Shown here: piece after piece, positions 1 through 8,265 of the stretch | How the letters are laid out: every line of letters starts with the position of its first letter | Position numbering within the stretch: position 1 is the first letter of the stretch | Assembly: GCF_002236105.1 (NCBI RefSeq) | Contig: NZ_NIWU01000001.1 | Coordinates: 1,426,001-1,490,000 of the forward strand | DNA length: 64,000 bases | DNA from: Pseudomonas umsongensis | Lineage (GTDB): Bacteria; Pseudomonadota; Gammaproteobacteria; Pseudomonadales; Pseudomonadaceae | Direction of reading: 5' to 3' | The notes under the pieces: model-generated | Seen by the model: only the letters and a program-made list of their open reading frames with translations | Told to the model about the DNA's origin: nothing | The model's database searches: none | Translations under genes and position numbers: made by a program

Positions 1-394
1 CCGGGTGATCGACCATGCAATAGAAGTCGAAGCCCGGATCAGCCAGAAGATCGGCTATCAACGCCATGTTCGGGGTGCCGACCAACTGGTTGGCCATCAA
101 CACCCGGCGCACGCCGTGGGCATAGGCCGCGCGGGTTTGCGTGGCGCTCGCCAGGGTAATGCCCCAGGCACCGGCGTCCAGTTGCCGGCGGAACAGCGCC
201 GGGGTCATGCTGGTCTTGCCGTGGGGCGCAAGCTCGGCGCCGCTGTCGCTGACAAAGGCCTGCATCCAACGGATGTTGTGTTCAAGCGCATCGCGATGCA
301 GCACCAGCGCGGGCAGGCTGACGTCACGCACCAGGTGGGCGCCAGTGTGGGCAAAGCCCTTTTCCACGGCGGCAATATTCTTGGCAGAAGACAT
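1..394 (-). CDS. Amino-acid deaminase / D-threonine aldolase-like PLP enzyme (5' part only)
   Basis: Only the first 131 codons are in the window; the gene continues beyond base 1. The ATG at 394 is preceded by AGGAGT-like bases. The translation holds the PLP-binding segment PHGKTSMTP at about residues 54-62, which is the lysine motif of the fold-type III alanine-racemase-N family that includes D-threonine aldolase and D-serine dehydratase-like enzymes. The family removes ammonia from, or cleaves, hydroxy amino acids in the cytoplasm. The neighbours are an IclR regulator and a RidA protein. RidA clears reactive enamine/imine products of PLP deaminases, which favours a deaminase role. Substrate cannot be named from the N-terminus alone. 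Confidence 0.8.
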   Translation of the reverse strand, partial: MSSAKNIAAVEKGFAHTGAHLVRDVSLPALVLHRDALEHNIRWMQAFVSDSGAELAPHGKTSMTPALFRRQLDAGAWGITLASATQTRAAYAHGVRRVLMANQLVGTPNMALIADLLADPGFDFYCMVDHP

Positions 395-433
395 GGTCGA
401 ACTCCTCACAGTCGCGGCCGCGGGCAGCCGCTG

Positions 434-1198
434 TTAATCGTTGATGCGACGGGCCAGGTTGTTGGCGCTATCGATCAGCACCCGGCGGTAATCGCTGTAA
501 TGGGTCTTGGCATCGGCCCGCGGAGCGACGATGCACAGGGTGGCAATGGCCACGCCATCGGGGCCTTTGACCGGGGCGGCGAAGCAATGGGTAAAGGTGT
601 CGGCCACGCTGTCGAAGGAGAAAAAGCCGTCGATGCCAGCTTGGCGGATTTCCTTGAGAAACTGTTCCAGCGGCAAACGTTCGCCGTTGGGCAGGATGAA
701 GTCGTCGTGGTCGATCAAGTCGACGATTTCCTCGTCACTGAGGTGCGCCAGCAACAGGCGTCCGGACGCTGTCCAGGGAATGGGCGCGTTTTCGCCGATG
801 TCCGAGGAAATGCGAAAATGCCGCTGGCCCTCCTTCATCAACGCCACGGTGTATTTGCGCCCGTTGAGCAAGCACATCTGCGCCGTTTCGTGAGTCTGGC
901 TGACGATGTCCTGCAGGGCACGATCGGCTTCGCGGGTCAGGTCAAAATGGCGCAGGTGCGCTTGGCCAAGGAAGTACAGCTGGCGGCCGAGATAGACGTG
1001 ACCGTCCTTGCCCACCGGTTCCAGGATGCGCCGTTCCAGCAACGAGGCCACCAGCTCATAGACCGTGGATTTCGGACTGCCGATGCCGTTGGCGATGTCG
1101 TTCGGGCGCAGGGGCTGGCCGATCTCCTTGAGGAAATCGAGGATATCGAACGCCCGGTCCAGACCGCGTGCCCGGCGCTTGATGGTGTCTTCGCTCAT
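434..1198 (-). CDS. IclR family transcriptional regulator
   Basis: This 254-residue protein has an N-terminal winged helix-turn-helix (residues about 10-70, including SPKSTVYELVASLLERR) and a C-terminal IclR effector-binding GAF-like domain ending with a conserved DYRRVLIDSANNLARRI helix. Length is normal for the family. I chose ATG 1198 because the 15 bases of open frame upstream only offer a TTG. It sits between ridA and the PLP enzyme on the same strand and probably controls both. A 10-base inverted repeat upstream of ridA is the likely operator. Effector unknown. Confidence 0.9.
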   Translation of the reverse strand: MSEDTIKRRARGLDRAFDILDFLKEIGQPLRPNDIANGIGSPKSTVYELVASLLERRILEPVGKDGHVYLGRQLYFLGQAHLRHFDLTREADRALQDIVSQTHETAQMCLLNGRKYTVALMKEGQRHFRISSDIGENAPIPWTASGRLLLAHLSDEEIVDLIDHDDFILPNGERLPLEQFLKEIRQAGIDGFFSFDSVADTFTHCFAAPVKGPDGVAIATLCIVAPRADAKTHYSDYRRVLIDSANNLARRIND

Positions 1199-1234
1199 GT
1201 CAGTGGTTCCCAATCAAATTCGCCGGGGGGGTTT

Positions 1235-1261
1235 TGATCGTTCCCACTCTGGGAACGATCA
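1235..1261. terminator. Perfect 12-bp hairpin between ridA and the iclR gene
   Basis: TGATCGTTCCCA, a 3-base loop (CTC), then TGGGAACGATCA. No U-tract follows on either strand, so it may attenuate or protect the ridA transcript rather than terminate it strongly. The stem matches the core of the GATCGTTCCCACGC element found at about 16109 and 53043, so it may also be a short dispersed repeat. Confidence 0.5.
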
Positions 1262-1270
1262 GTGTCAAGT

Positions 1271-1660
1271 TCAGGCCTTTTTCTTGTACGCGATGCAGTC
1301 GATCTCGACCTTGCAGTCGACCATCATGTTCGCCTGCACACAGGCCCGGGCCGGTGCGTGTTCAGGCTTGAAGTACTCGGAGAAGACCTTGTTGAAACTG
1401 GTGAAATCCCGCGGATCTTCCAGCCATACGCCGACACGCACCACATCTTCCAGGCCATAACCTGCCTCTTGGAGAATCGCGACCAGGTTCTTCATGGTCT
1501 GGTGCGTCTGCTCGACGATGCCGCCAACAATGATCTCGCCCTCCACCGCCGGCACCTGCCCGGAGACGTGCAGCCAGCCATCGGCTTCAACGGCGCGGGC
1601 AAAAGGACGCGGCTGGCCACCCGCCGCGGTGCTGCCGGTGCCGTAACGAGTAATGCTCAT
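1271..1660 (-). CDS. RidA family reactive intermediate/imine deaminase
   Basis: This 129-residue protein has the YjgF/YER057c/UK114 fold signature: GQVPAVEGEI near residue 36, a central HQTMKNLVAILQEAG helix, and the PARACVQA segment with the arginine that in RidA binds the imine carboxylate. RidA proteins hydrolyse reactive 2-aminoacrylate-type intermediates made by PLP enzymes. ATG 1660 was chosen over an upstream in-frame start because AGGAGA lies 7 bases before it and family members start at this point. It is the first gene of a ridA-iclR-deaminase row on the minus strand. Confidence 0.88.
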   Translation of the reverse strand: MSITRYGTGSTAAGGQPRPFARAVEADGWLHVSGQVPAVEGEIIVGGIVEQTHQTMKNLVAILQEAGYGLEDVVRVGVWLEDPRDFTSFNKVFSEYFKPEHAPARACVQANMMVDCKVEIDCIAYKKKA

Positions 1661-1726
1661 GGGTGTTTCTCCTGAACTGAAAACCGAAGGATCAGAGATC
1701 TTCTGCGAGACCTCGAAGGCCAATTA

Positions 1727-1764
1727 ATTCCGCTATACCGGAATACGGTTTGCAATAGCGGAAT
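1727..1764. promoter_or_regulatory. Likely IclR-type operator upstream of ridA
   Basis: ATTCCGCTAT (1727-1736) is repeated inverted as ATAGCGGAAT (1755-1764). Inside it ATTCCG-CTATAC-CGGAAT (1727-1744) is itself a palindrome. It lies 67-104 bases upstream of the ridA start codon and is AT-rich compared with its surroundings. IclR family operators are palindromes of this size. The link to the neighbouring IclR gene is inference from position. Confidence 0.55.
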
Positions 1765-1848
1765 AAGCGGCAGAAAGTGTGCCACAGGTCGTGAAGGAAA
1801 TAGTAGGGGGAGATTGAAAAGTGTTCTAAATCAGAAAATCCCTGCACG

Positions 1849-1906
1849 CCGCTTCGCGAGCAGGTCCGCTCCCTGTCGGGATGCGATTCCCTGCTCGCGA
1901 GGCGCC
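1849..1906. repeat. REP element pair (imperfect)
   Basis: CTTCGCGAGCAGG and an inverted CCTGCTCGCGAGG flank a short spacer. The core is shared with the REP elements at 6357, 8161, 13464, 45819 and 53593. It lies between the divergently placed ridA promoter and the 3' end of the TerC gene. Confidence 0.7.
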
Positions 1907-1924
1907 CTCAGGCTGGCGGTAAAA

Positions 1925-3484
1925 TCAATTACACGTGCGCGCCAGGAACACCCGCGTTACCCGCCGCTCTTCTACCGACATGACGGTCAATCGCCAGCCG
2001 TCCCAGTCGTGGCTGTCACCGATCATCGGCAGTCGATCCAGCAGGCTCACCACCAGACCGGCCAGGGTTTGATAGTCTTCGGTCGGTTGTGCCGCGAATC
2101 CGGTGCGTTGACGCACACGCGCCAGGTTCAACGCGCCACTGACCACGAATCCGTCCTTCTCCTCGATCACGTCCGGGCCTTCGATTTCGCTGGCGTCGGG
2201 CAGCTCACCGGCAATCGACTCGAGGATGTCGGTCATGGTCAGCACGCCGACGAAGTCACCGAATTCGTTGACCACAAACGCGATGTGGGTCGAGGCCTTG
2301 CGCATTTGCTCCAGGGCATTGAGGATCGAGTAGCTGTCCAGCAGGTTGACGGCCTGGCGCGCCAGGTGGGCAAGATCAGGCTGGTTGCCGGCCAGGAAAT
2401 CCTTCAACAGTTCCTTCTTGTGCACGAAGCCCAGCGGTTCATCCACCGCGCCGTCGCGAATCAGCGGCAGGCGCGAGTAGGACGAATGCATCAAACGCGT
2501 GCGAATGGTCTGCGGGTCGTCGGACAGGTCGATGTAATCGACGTCGGCACGCACGGTCATCAAGCCGCGGATAGGCCGCTCGGCCAGTTGCAATACCCCG
2601 CTGATCATCACCCGCTCACGACGGTCGAACAGTTCTTCGCTCTGCCCTTCGCCGTCGTCGAGCATGTCGGCGATTTCTTCACCGACTTCTTCCACCGCCA
2701 ATTTGCGCCCGCCGAGCATGCGCATTACCGCGTGCGCAGTGCGTTCACGCATCGGTCGCAGGCCCTGCATCGAGCGTTTGCGTCGCGACCGGGCGATCTG
2801 GTTGAACACCTCGATCAGGATCGAGAAGCCGATGGCCGCGTACAGATAGCCCTTGGGAATGTGGAAGCCCAGGCCTTCGGCGGTCAAGGCAAAACCGATC
2901 ATCATCAAAAAGCCCAGGCACAGCATGATCACCGTAGGGTGCGCGTTGACGAAGCGAGTCAACGGCTTGCTGGCGACGATCATCAGGCCGATGGAAATGA
3001 TCACGGCGATCATCATCACCGACAATTCATCGACCATGCCCACCGCGGTAATCACTGCGTCAAGGGAGAACACCGCGTCAAGCACCACGATCTGCGCCAC
3101 GATGGGCCAGAACAACGCGTAAGCCGTATTGGAAGTGCGCTCGCCGACATGGCCTTCGAGCCGTTCGTGCAGCTCCATGGTCGCCTTGAACAACAGGAAC
3201 ACACCACCAAACAGCATGATCAGGTCTCGACCCGAGAAGCTTTTGTCGAACACCTCGAACAGCGGCTGGGTCAGGGTCACCAACCAGGAAATACTCGCCA
3301 GCAGGCCCAGGCGCATCAACAACGCCAGGGACAGGCCGATGATACGCGCGCGATCGCGCTGTTCCGGCGGCAATTTGTCCGCCAAAATCGCAATGAACAC
3401 CAGGTTGTCGATACCCAGTACCAGCTCCAGCACAATCAACGTCAACAAGCCCAGCCACGCGGTGGGGTCAGCTAACCATTCCAT
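1925..3484 (-). CDS. TerC family membrane protein with CBS pair and CorC/HlyC domain
   Basis: This 519-residue protein has an N-terminal TerC integral membrane domain (residues about 1-240, with the family's acidic membrane motifs ELVLGIDN and DAVFSLDA), then a CBS pair (about 295-420) and a C-terminal CorC/HlyC transporter-associated domain. This architecture matches E. coli YegH/YoaE. TerC proteins are linked to metal-ion (Mn2+, tellurium) export or tolerance; the CBS domains would sense nucleotides. It acts in the inner membrane. The ATG at 3484 has only a weak GAGA ribosome site. Substrate is not predictable here. Confidence 0.88.
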   Translation of the reverse strand: MEWLADPTAWLGLLTLIVLELVLGIDNLVFIAILADKLPPEQRDRARIIGLSLALLMRLGLLASISWLVTLTQPLFEVFDKSFSGRDLIMLFGGVFLLFKATMELHERLEGHVGERTSNTAYALFWPIVAQIVVLDAVFSLDAVITAVGMVDELSVMMIAVIISIGLMIVASKPLTRFVNAHPTVIMLCLGFLMMIGFALTAEGLGFHIPKGYLYAAIGFSILIEVFNQIARSRRKRSMQGLRPMRERTAHAVMRMLGGRKLAVEEVGEEIADMLDDGEGQSEELFDRRERVMISGVLQLAERPIRGLMTVRADVDYIDLSDDPQTIRTRLMHSSYSRLPLIRDGAVDEPLGFVHKKELLKDFLAGNQPDLAHLARQAVNLLDSYSILNALEQMRKASTHIAFVVNEFGDFVGVLTMTDILESIAGELPDASEIEGPDVIEEKDGFVVSGALNLARVRQRTGFAAQPTEDYQTLAGLVVSLLDRLPMIGDSHDWDGWRLTVMSVEERRVTRVFLARTCN

Positions 3485-3806
3485 GTAAATGTCTCGATCT
3501 ATTCAGTGAATTCAGAATGCCAGGCACGGCAAGGCGCGGCGCAGAGGCCGGGTAAATGCAATGACAGGGAGATCGGGGTGCCAGAAGACCGGATGTTTCG
3601 CGTGCAGCAAGACCGCGCGTTGGCGCGAGGGGAAAGGATAACTGGGGGGCTCCGTAAGGGCGTTCATGCAAGTCCTGAAAAGGAAAAAGGACTCGAATCG
3701 TACAGTCGACATGGGCAATTCCTACAGCCCGAAATTATTTCAAGATCTGTAGCAGGTCTGTGAATTGCCGCCGCTGACTGTAGGAACAAGCTGGCTCGTG
3801 ATGCTT
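3485..3806. other. Intergenic leader between TerC gene and LysR gene
   Basis: These 322 bases hold no convincing gene. As the TerC gene reads leftwards, this is its 5' leader. I looked for the yybP-ykoY manganese riboswitch that precedes some terC genes and did not see its conserved GGGGAGTAG core. Short open frames on both strands lack ribosome sites and coding character. Confidence 0.5.
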
Positions 3807-4673
3807 TCAACGGTTTTTCACACGTTCGATGTACCGCACAACCGCCGGGGATTTCTCGAACCGGCGATGAATCAACGCCAGCCACGACGACGCGTTGCAG
3901 TCGTTGATCTGGCGATAGACCACATTCGGTAAACTGACATGGCCGACCACCGACTCTGGTACCACCGCCACGCCCTGACCCAGGGAAACCAAGGCGATCA
4001 CTGCCACCAACCCACCCGGTTGCGCCCCCAGTTTCGGCACGAACGCGCCCTGGGCGGCAACTTGCAACGTACCGACGACTTGCTCGGGAAGAATGAAGTT
4101 TTCGTTGTGCAAATGCGCCGAGTTGATGACCGGCAAGCGATTCAGCCATGAGTCCACAGACAGTGCCAAAACAAAGCCTTCATCACTCAGGCGCACACTC
4201 TCGACACCCTCGGGCAACGTCAACGGGCAACGGATGTAGCCCAGATCGAACCGTCCCTCAAGGATCATGTTCGGCAGGCTCGCCATTGGACTTTCCCGCA
4301 CATTGAGGCTGACATCCGGGTACTGGCTTGCAAAACCCTGCACCTGCTTTTGCAGCAACCCCGAATACACCGCCGACGCGACATAACCCAGTTCGATGTG
4401 ACCGATATCACCACGCCCGGCACGCTGTGCGTTGCGCTGCGCCGATTCGAACTGGCGCACTGTGGCCTCAGCTTCGATCACCAGCGCCGCCCCGGCCTCG
4501 GTCAGGCTGACGTCCCGCACCTGGCGCAGAAACAGGCGTGCGCCCAGCTCCGCTTCCATGTCCTGGATTTGCCGGGTCAAGGTGGGCGGCGCGATGCCCA
4601 ACTGCTCGGCGGCGCGGGTGAAGTTGCGATGCCGGGCGACAGCCAGGAAGTAGCGAAAGTGGCGAATATCCAT
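3807..4673 (-). CDS. LysR family transcriptional regulator (divergent from MFS exporter)
   Basis: This 288-residue protein has the canonical LysR helix-turn-helix at the N-terminus (RNFTRAAEQLGIAPPTLTRQI, residues about 16-36) and a periplasmic-binding-protein-like effector domain (about 90-285). The sequence resembles LTTRs of the aromatic-compound type. It is divergent from the MFS exporter at 4777 with 103 bases between start codons, so it most likely controls that exporter and itself. The inducer is unknown. Confidence 0.9.
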   Translation of the reverse strand: MDIRHFRYFLAVARHRNFTRAAEQLGIAPPTLTRQIQDMEAELGARLFLRQVRDVSLTEAGAALVIEAEATVRQFESAQRNAQRAGRGDIGHIELGYVASAVYSGLLQKQVQGFASQYPDVSLNVRESPMASLPNMILEGRFDLGYIRCPLTLPEGVESVRLSDEGFVLALSVDSWLNRLPVINSAHLHNENFILPEQVVGTLQVAAQGAFVPKLGAQPGGLVAVIALVSLGQGVAVVPESVVGHVSLPNVVYRQINDCNASSWLALIHRRFEKSPAVVRYIERVKNR

Positions 4674-4776
4674 CGGTGCGTTAGCTCAAAGGTAATGAAG
4701 TGACGCTGCGCGCCTAACAAAGGCGTCGCCAGCCGGCGATAAGCTGCACGGAACTTCACAGTAGAGAACCCCTGCC

Positions 4777-6321
4777 ATGTCCGTCAAACCCCAGGTGAGC
4801 CCACGCCTGACCTTGTTAACCGCGTCGGCAGTGTGCTCGTTGATCGTGCTGGACACCAACATCGTGGCCGTTACCTTGCCCAGCATCGCTCGGGATCTGG
4901 GGGCGAATTTCGCTGACATTGAGTGGGTGGTCAGTGCCTACATGCTGGCCTTCGCCGCGTTGCTGTTGCCCGCGGGCAGCTTGGCAGACCGTTTTGGCCG
5001 GCAAAAAACCCTGATGTGGGGGCTGGGCATCTTCATTCTGGCCTCGATCGGCTGCGGCGCCGCACCGAACGCGCTGTTTCTCGACATCGCGCGCGCGATC
5101 AAGGGCGTCGGCGCGGCGCTGCTGTTGACCTCGGCACTCGCTTCCATCGGCCATACCTTCCACGATGAAGCCGAACGCGCCAGGGCCTGGGCGTTCTGGG
5201 GCGGTTGCATGGGCGTGGCCATGACGGCGGCGCCGACCCTGGGCGGGTTGATCACCGAGTACGTGGGTTGGCGCTGGATTTTCTACCTCAACCTGCCGAT
5301 CGGCCTGTTCCTGATGCTCATGGTCTGGCGCGCGGTGCCGGAGTCTCGCGACGCCCAGGCCGCGCGTCTCGATCCGTGGGGCAGCCTGGCCTTCAGCGCC
5401 AGTTTGCTGTGCCTGATCTGGGGCCTGATCGAAGCCAACCGCATCGGCTGGAACAACCCCGTCACTTACGCCCGCCTGGTGGGTGGCGCCCTGTTGCTCG
5501 GCTTGTTCGTGGTGATCGAGCGTGTGCAACAGCGGCCGATGATCGACCTGCAACTGTTCCGTCATCCGCGTTTCATCGGCGCGTTGCTCGGCATGTTTTC
5601 CTATGCTGCGTGCGCCCAGGTGATGATGACGATGCTGCCGTTCTACTTGCAGAACGGCCTGGGTTTTACCGCCATCAGCGCAGGGTTGGGCATGCTGCCG
5701 TTTGCCGTGACCATGCTGATTTTCCCGCGCATCGGTGCACGCCTGGCGGGACGCGTGACGCCGGCGAACATGATGGCCATCGGACTCACCCTGGTGGGCA
5801 GCGGTAATTTGCTCAGCGCCTGGGCGGTCAACAGCGGCGGATACCTGCCCTTCGCCCTGGCGATTGCAGTCACGGGTGCCGGCGCCGGGCTGCTCAACGG
5901 CGATACGCAAAAAAACATCATGGCCTGTGTGCCTCGGGAGCGTACCGGCATGGCCTCGGGCATGAGTACGACCATGCGCTTCAGCGCGGTGATGCTGGCG
6001 ATCGGTGTGTATGGCGCATTGCTGTCGGGACACAGCGAACGGCTGCTGCACGACCATCTGGCGGCACAGGGCGGGCAATGGCTCGAACACAGCCAGGGTG
6101 TCGCCTCGCGGGTGGTGGCCGGTGACATGCCGGCGGCCCTGAGTCTGTTGCCGGAAGTTGCGCGGCCGCTGGTCGAGCCGCTGGCGCGACAGGCGTTCGT
6201 GGGTGGGTTCAGTTTGTTGCTTTGGGTCGCGGGCCTGGCGGGGTTGCTGGGCGCACTGGTGGTCGGGACACTGATGCGCAATCCGATTCCAGCGCCCCGT
6301 ACCGCCCTGACGCTTGAATAA
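4777..6321 (+). CDS. MFS drug exporter, DHA2 family (14 TM type)
   Basis: This 514-residue membrane protein has the motif-A-like segment GSLADRFGRQKTLMWG (about residues 66-81) and a DTNIVAVTLPSIARDLG first helix, both typical of DHA2 proton antiporters such as QacA/SmvA/EmrB-like proteins. A proline/glycine-rich motif C region (LTSALASIGHTF to APTLGGLITEYVGWRWIFYLNLPIG) follows. Length agrees with 14 transmembrane segments. Such proteins export lipophilic or cationic compounds. The divergent LysR gene is its likely regulator. No membrane-fusion partner lies beside it. Confidence 0.88.
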   Translation: MSVKPQVSPRLTLLTASAVCSLIVLDTNIVAVTLPSIARDLGANFADIEWVVSAYMLAFAALLLPAGSLADRFGRQKTLMWGLGIFILASIGCGAAPNALFLDIARAIKGVGAALLLTSALASIGHTFHDEAERARAWAFWGGCMGVAMTAAPTLGGLITEYVGWRWIFYLNLPIGLFLMLMVWRAVPESRDAQAARLDPWGSLAFSASLLCLIWGLIEANRIGWNNPVTYARLVGGALLLGLFVVIERVQQRPMIDLQLFRHPRFIGALLGMFSYAACAQVMMTMLPFYLQNGLGFTAISAGLGMLPFAVTMLIFPRIGARLAGRVTPANMMAIGLTLVGSGNLLSAWAVNSGGYLPFALAIAVTGAGAGLLNGDTQKNIMACVPRERTGMASGMSTTMRFSAVMLAIGVYGALLSGHSERLLHDHLAAQGGQWLEHSQGVASRVVAGDMPAALSLLPEVARPLVEPLARQAFVGGFSLLLWVAGLAGLLGALVVGTLMRNPIPAPRTALTLE

Positions 6322-6356
6322 CGCGTACCTGGCGATTTCATCTTTGAATGTACAGC

Positions 6357-6440
6357 CGCCTTCGCGAGCAGGCTCGCTCCCACATGATCCCGGTGAGGCA
6401 CAGATTCACCTTTGGGAGCGGGCTTGCCCGCGATGAGGCC
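6357..6440. repeat. Inverted REP pair
   Basis: CCTTCGCGAGCAGGCTCGCTCCCAC is followed about 25 bases later by TTTGGGAGCGGGCTTGCCCGCGATG in opposite orientation. It lies between the convergent MFS and vWA genes, the usual place for Pseudomonas REP doublets. Confidence 0.8.
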
Positions 6441-6459
6441 CATAAGGGCGACACAGCAC

Positions 6460-7200
6460 TTACCCCAGAACAAGCTCGTCGATATGCCGATACCCGGTTT
6501 GCAACTGCGCCGCCAACACCTTGCTGCGCCCAAGGCGAATCGGCCCGCGTTCGATGTCGATCACCAGCCCCGGACACTCGAGTGCGGGCAACGACGGCCA
6601 CTCTTTCAAACGGCCATCGGTTATCACCAGCAAGCGCTGCTGTTCGGCCGGCAAGCGCTTTTGCCGCGCGGCAAGCCACAGTGCCGCATCACCCAGCGCC
6701 GCCAGCAACGGCGTACCGCCGCCCGCACCAAGTCCGTCGAGCCAATGGCGCAAACCGCTGGATGCCTTCAGTCCCTGCACCTGCCACTTCGGCGCTGCAC
6801 CGCTGGCCGTCAGTAATGCCAGGCGCGCGCGCTGGCGGTAGGCATCATCGAACAATTGCGCCAACAGGCCCTTGGCATCACTCAATGCCTGGTGGCGGCG
6901 GGTCGAAGCCGACGCGTCGACAATCACCAGCCACAGCTCATGCGCCGCGCGCGTGCGCTGCTGGAACAAGACATCCTGGCGCTGGCGTGGCCTTCCGTTG
7001 AGTAACGTGCCTGGCCAATTGATCGAGCCGCCATGGGACGCGTGACGTTTACCCTGTTTACCGTGATCGAGGCGTCCTGCACGAGGTCTGGCATTCGCCC
7101 CCACGTCCGATCGAGGGCGAATGCCTAGGGCTTTTTTGGCCAGCTCGGCACCTCTCGCCGCGCGCCGACCGGCAACACTTGAGCGGGCATCTCGCCCCAT
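6460..7200 (-). CDS. vWA domain protein, ChlD/CobT-like chelatase partner
   Basis: This is a 246-residue protein. A basic, Arg/Lys/Asn-rich N-terminal stretch (about 1-85) leads into a von Willebrand A domain with a complete MIDAS site: DASAS at about residue 92, the GGGTPL threonine and the ITDG aspartate. ChlD/BchD and CobT subunits pair such a domain with an AAA+ ATPase to drive metal chelatases. ATG 7200 lies inside the 3' end of the ChlI-like gene (76-base overlap) and has GAAGG 9 bases upstream, so the two are probably translationally coupled. It follows cobN-cobW in the same direction. Start is the main uncertainty. Confidence 0.75.
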   Translation of the reverse strand: MGRDARSSVAGRRAARGAELAKKALGIRPRSDVGANARPRAGRLDHGKQGKRHASHGGSINWPGTLLNGRPRQRQDVLFQQRTRAAHELWLVIVDASASTRRHQALSDAKGLLAQLFDDAYRQRARLALLTASGAAPKWQVQGLKASSGLRHWLDGLGAGGGTPLLAALGDAALWLAARQKRLPAEQQRLLVITDGRLKEWPSLPALECPGLVIDIERGPIRLGRSKVLAAQLQTGYRHIDELVLG

Positions 7201-8123
7201 TGGCCCTGGCCTTCGCTCGGGTTGGGCTGTTGGCTGGATGGGGAATTGTTGGATTGTGGTGCCGATGGCGTGTGCTCGCGACGACGATGGCGCAAGGCAA
7301 ATTCGGCGACCGCGTCGATATCCTCTTCGCCAATGGCTGTTGCACCGCGCCAGGCAGCATGGGCACGCGCCGCGCGCAACCAGACCAGGTCGGCGCGCAA
7401 GCCATCGACACCGGCGGCAAAGCAACGCTCGGTGATCTGCGCCAACGCGCCGTCGTCGAGGGGAATGCTCGCCAATGCACTGCGTGCTGTTTGGCAACGC
7501 TCACGCAACGACTGCTGCTGGCTCTCCCATTCGGCGCAGAACTGTTGCGGATCACTGTCGAAATCGAGGCGTCGACGAATGATTTGTCCGCGTTCGGTCG
7601 GTGCGGTGTGGCCACTGAGGGCGACGTTCAAGCCAAAACGATCGAGCAGTTGCGGGCGCAACTCGCCCTCTTCCGGGTTCATGGTGCCGATTAGCACGAA
7701 CTTCGCCGAATGCCGATGGGAAATACCATCACGTTCAACCAGATTAGTGCCGCTGGCCGCCACATCGAGCAGCAGATCGACGAGGTGATCCGGCAGCAGA
7801 TTCACTTCATCGACATAGAGCACGCCGCCGTCAGCCTTGGCCAGCACGCCGGGGGAAAATTGCGCCCGACCTTCACTCAGGGCCGCGTCGAGGTCGAGGG
7901 TGCCGACCAGGCGCTCTTCAGTTGCCCCCAGGGGCAAGGTGACGAATTGACCGCTGGCCAGCAGGTCCGCAAGACCACGGGCCAGGGTCGACTTGGCCAT
8001 GCCACGCGGGCCTTCGATCAGCACACCACCGATTTTCGGGTCGATGGCGGTCAGATACAGCGCGAGTTTCAAATCGTCGGCGCCGACCACGGCGGAAAGC
8101 GGGAAATGGGGGGTGTCGGTCAT
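7125..8123 (-). CDS. ChlI/BchI-like AAA+ ATPase (Mg-chelatase type), cobaltochelatase helper
   Basis: This 332-residue protein has a Walker A-like GPRGMAKST (about residues 38-46), Walker B GGVLYVDEVNLL, a sensor-1 region FVLIGTMNPEEGELRPQLLDRFG, and a helical lid, as in magnesium chelatase subunit I. It carries a Ser/Pro/Gln/Asn-rich C-terminal tail that the overlapping vWA gene shares in another frame. Pseudomonas makes no chlorophyll. Beside cobN, and with no cobS/cobT in the window, it most likely powers cobalt insertion by CobN; this substitution has been proposed from genome comparisons. Confidence 0.85.
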   Translation of the reverse strand: MTDTPHFPLSAVVGADDLKLALYLTAIDPKIGGVLIEGPRGMAKSTLARGLADLLASGQFVTLPLGATEERLVGTLDLDAALSEGRAQFSPGVLAKADGGVLYVDEVNLLPDHLVDLLLDVAASGTNLVERDGISHRHSAKFVLIGTMNPEEGELRPQLLDRFGLNVALSGHTAPTERGQIIRRRLDFDSDPQQFCAEWESQQQSLRERCQTARSALASIPLDDGALAQITERCFAAGVDGLRADLVWLRAARAHAAWRGATAIGEEDIDAVAEFALRHRRREHTPSAPQSNNSPSSQQPNPSEGQGQWGEMPAQVLPVGARREVPSWPKKP

Positions 8124-8160
8124 TATCAGTACTCAGTCATGGTCGGGGTCAATACACGTT

Positions 8161-8259
8161 CCCCTGTGGGAGCGAGCCTGCTCGCGAAAGCGGTTTGTCA
8201 GTCAACGATAATGTTGATTGTGCTGGCCTCTTCGCGAGCAGGCTCGCTCCCACAGGGGT
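8161..8259. repeat. Inverted REP doublet between chlI-like gene and cobN
   Basis: CCCCTGTGGGAGCGAGCCTGCTCGCGAAAG is mirrored by CTTCGCGAGCAGGCTCGCTCCCACAGGGG about 40 bases later, so the transcript could form one long hairpin. It separates cobN from the ChlI-like gene within a same-strand row and could reduce or stabilise read-through mRNA. Confidence 0.85.
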
Positions 8260-8265
8260 ATTGCA

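Noticed and set aside
5..1237. 410-codon plus-strand open frame
   Set aside because: It lies opposite the PLP enzyme and IclR genes, which have clear families; it has no recognisable motifs.
1814..3475. 553-codon plus-strand open frame rich in His and Gln
   Set aside because: It is the antisense shadow of the TerC-CBS gene; composition reflects the GC-rich reverse strand.
3506..3763. 85-codon plus-strand open frame in the TerC leader
   Set aside because: No ribosome site, no recognisable domain and no conserved context.
3485..3806. yybP-ykoY manganese riboswitch upstream of the TerC gene
   Set aside because: Some terC genes have one, but the conserved GGGGAGTAG core and paired 3' motif are not visible on the minus strand here.
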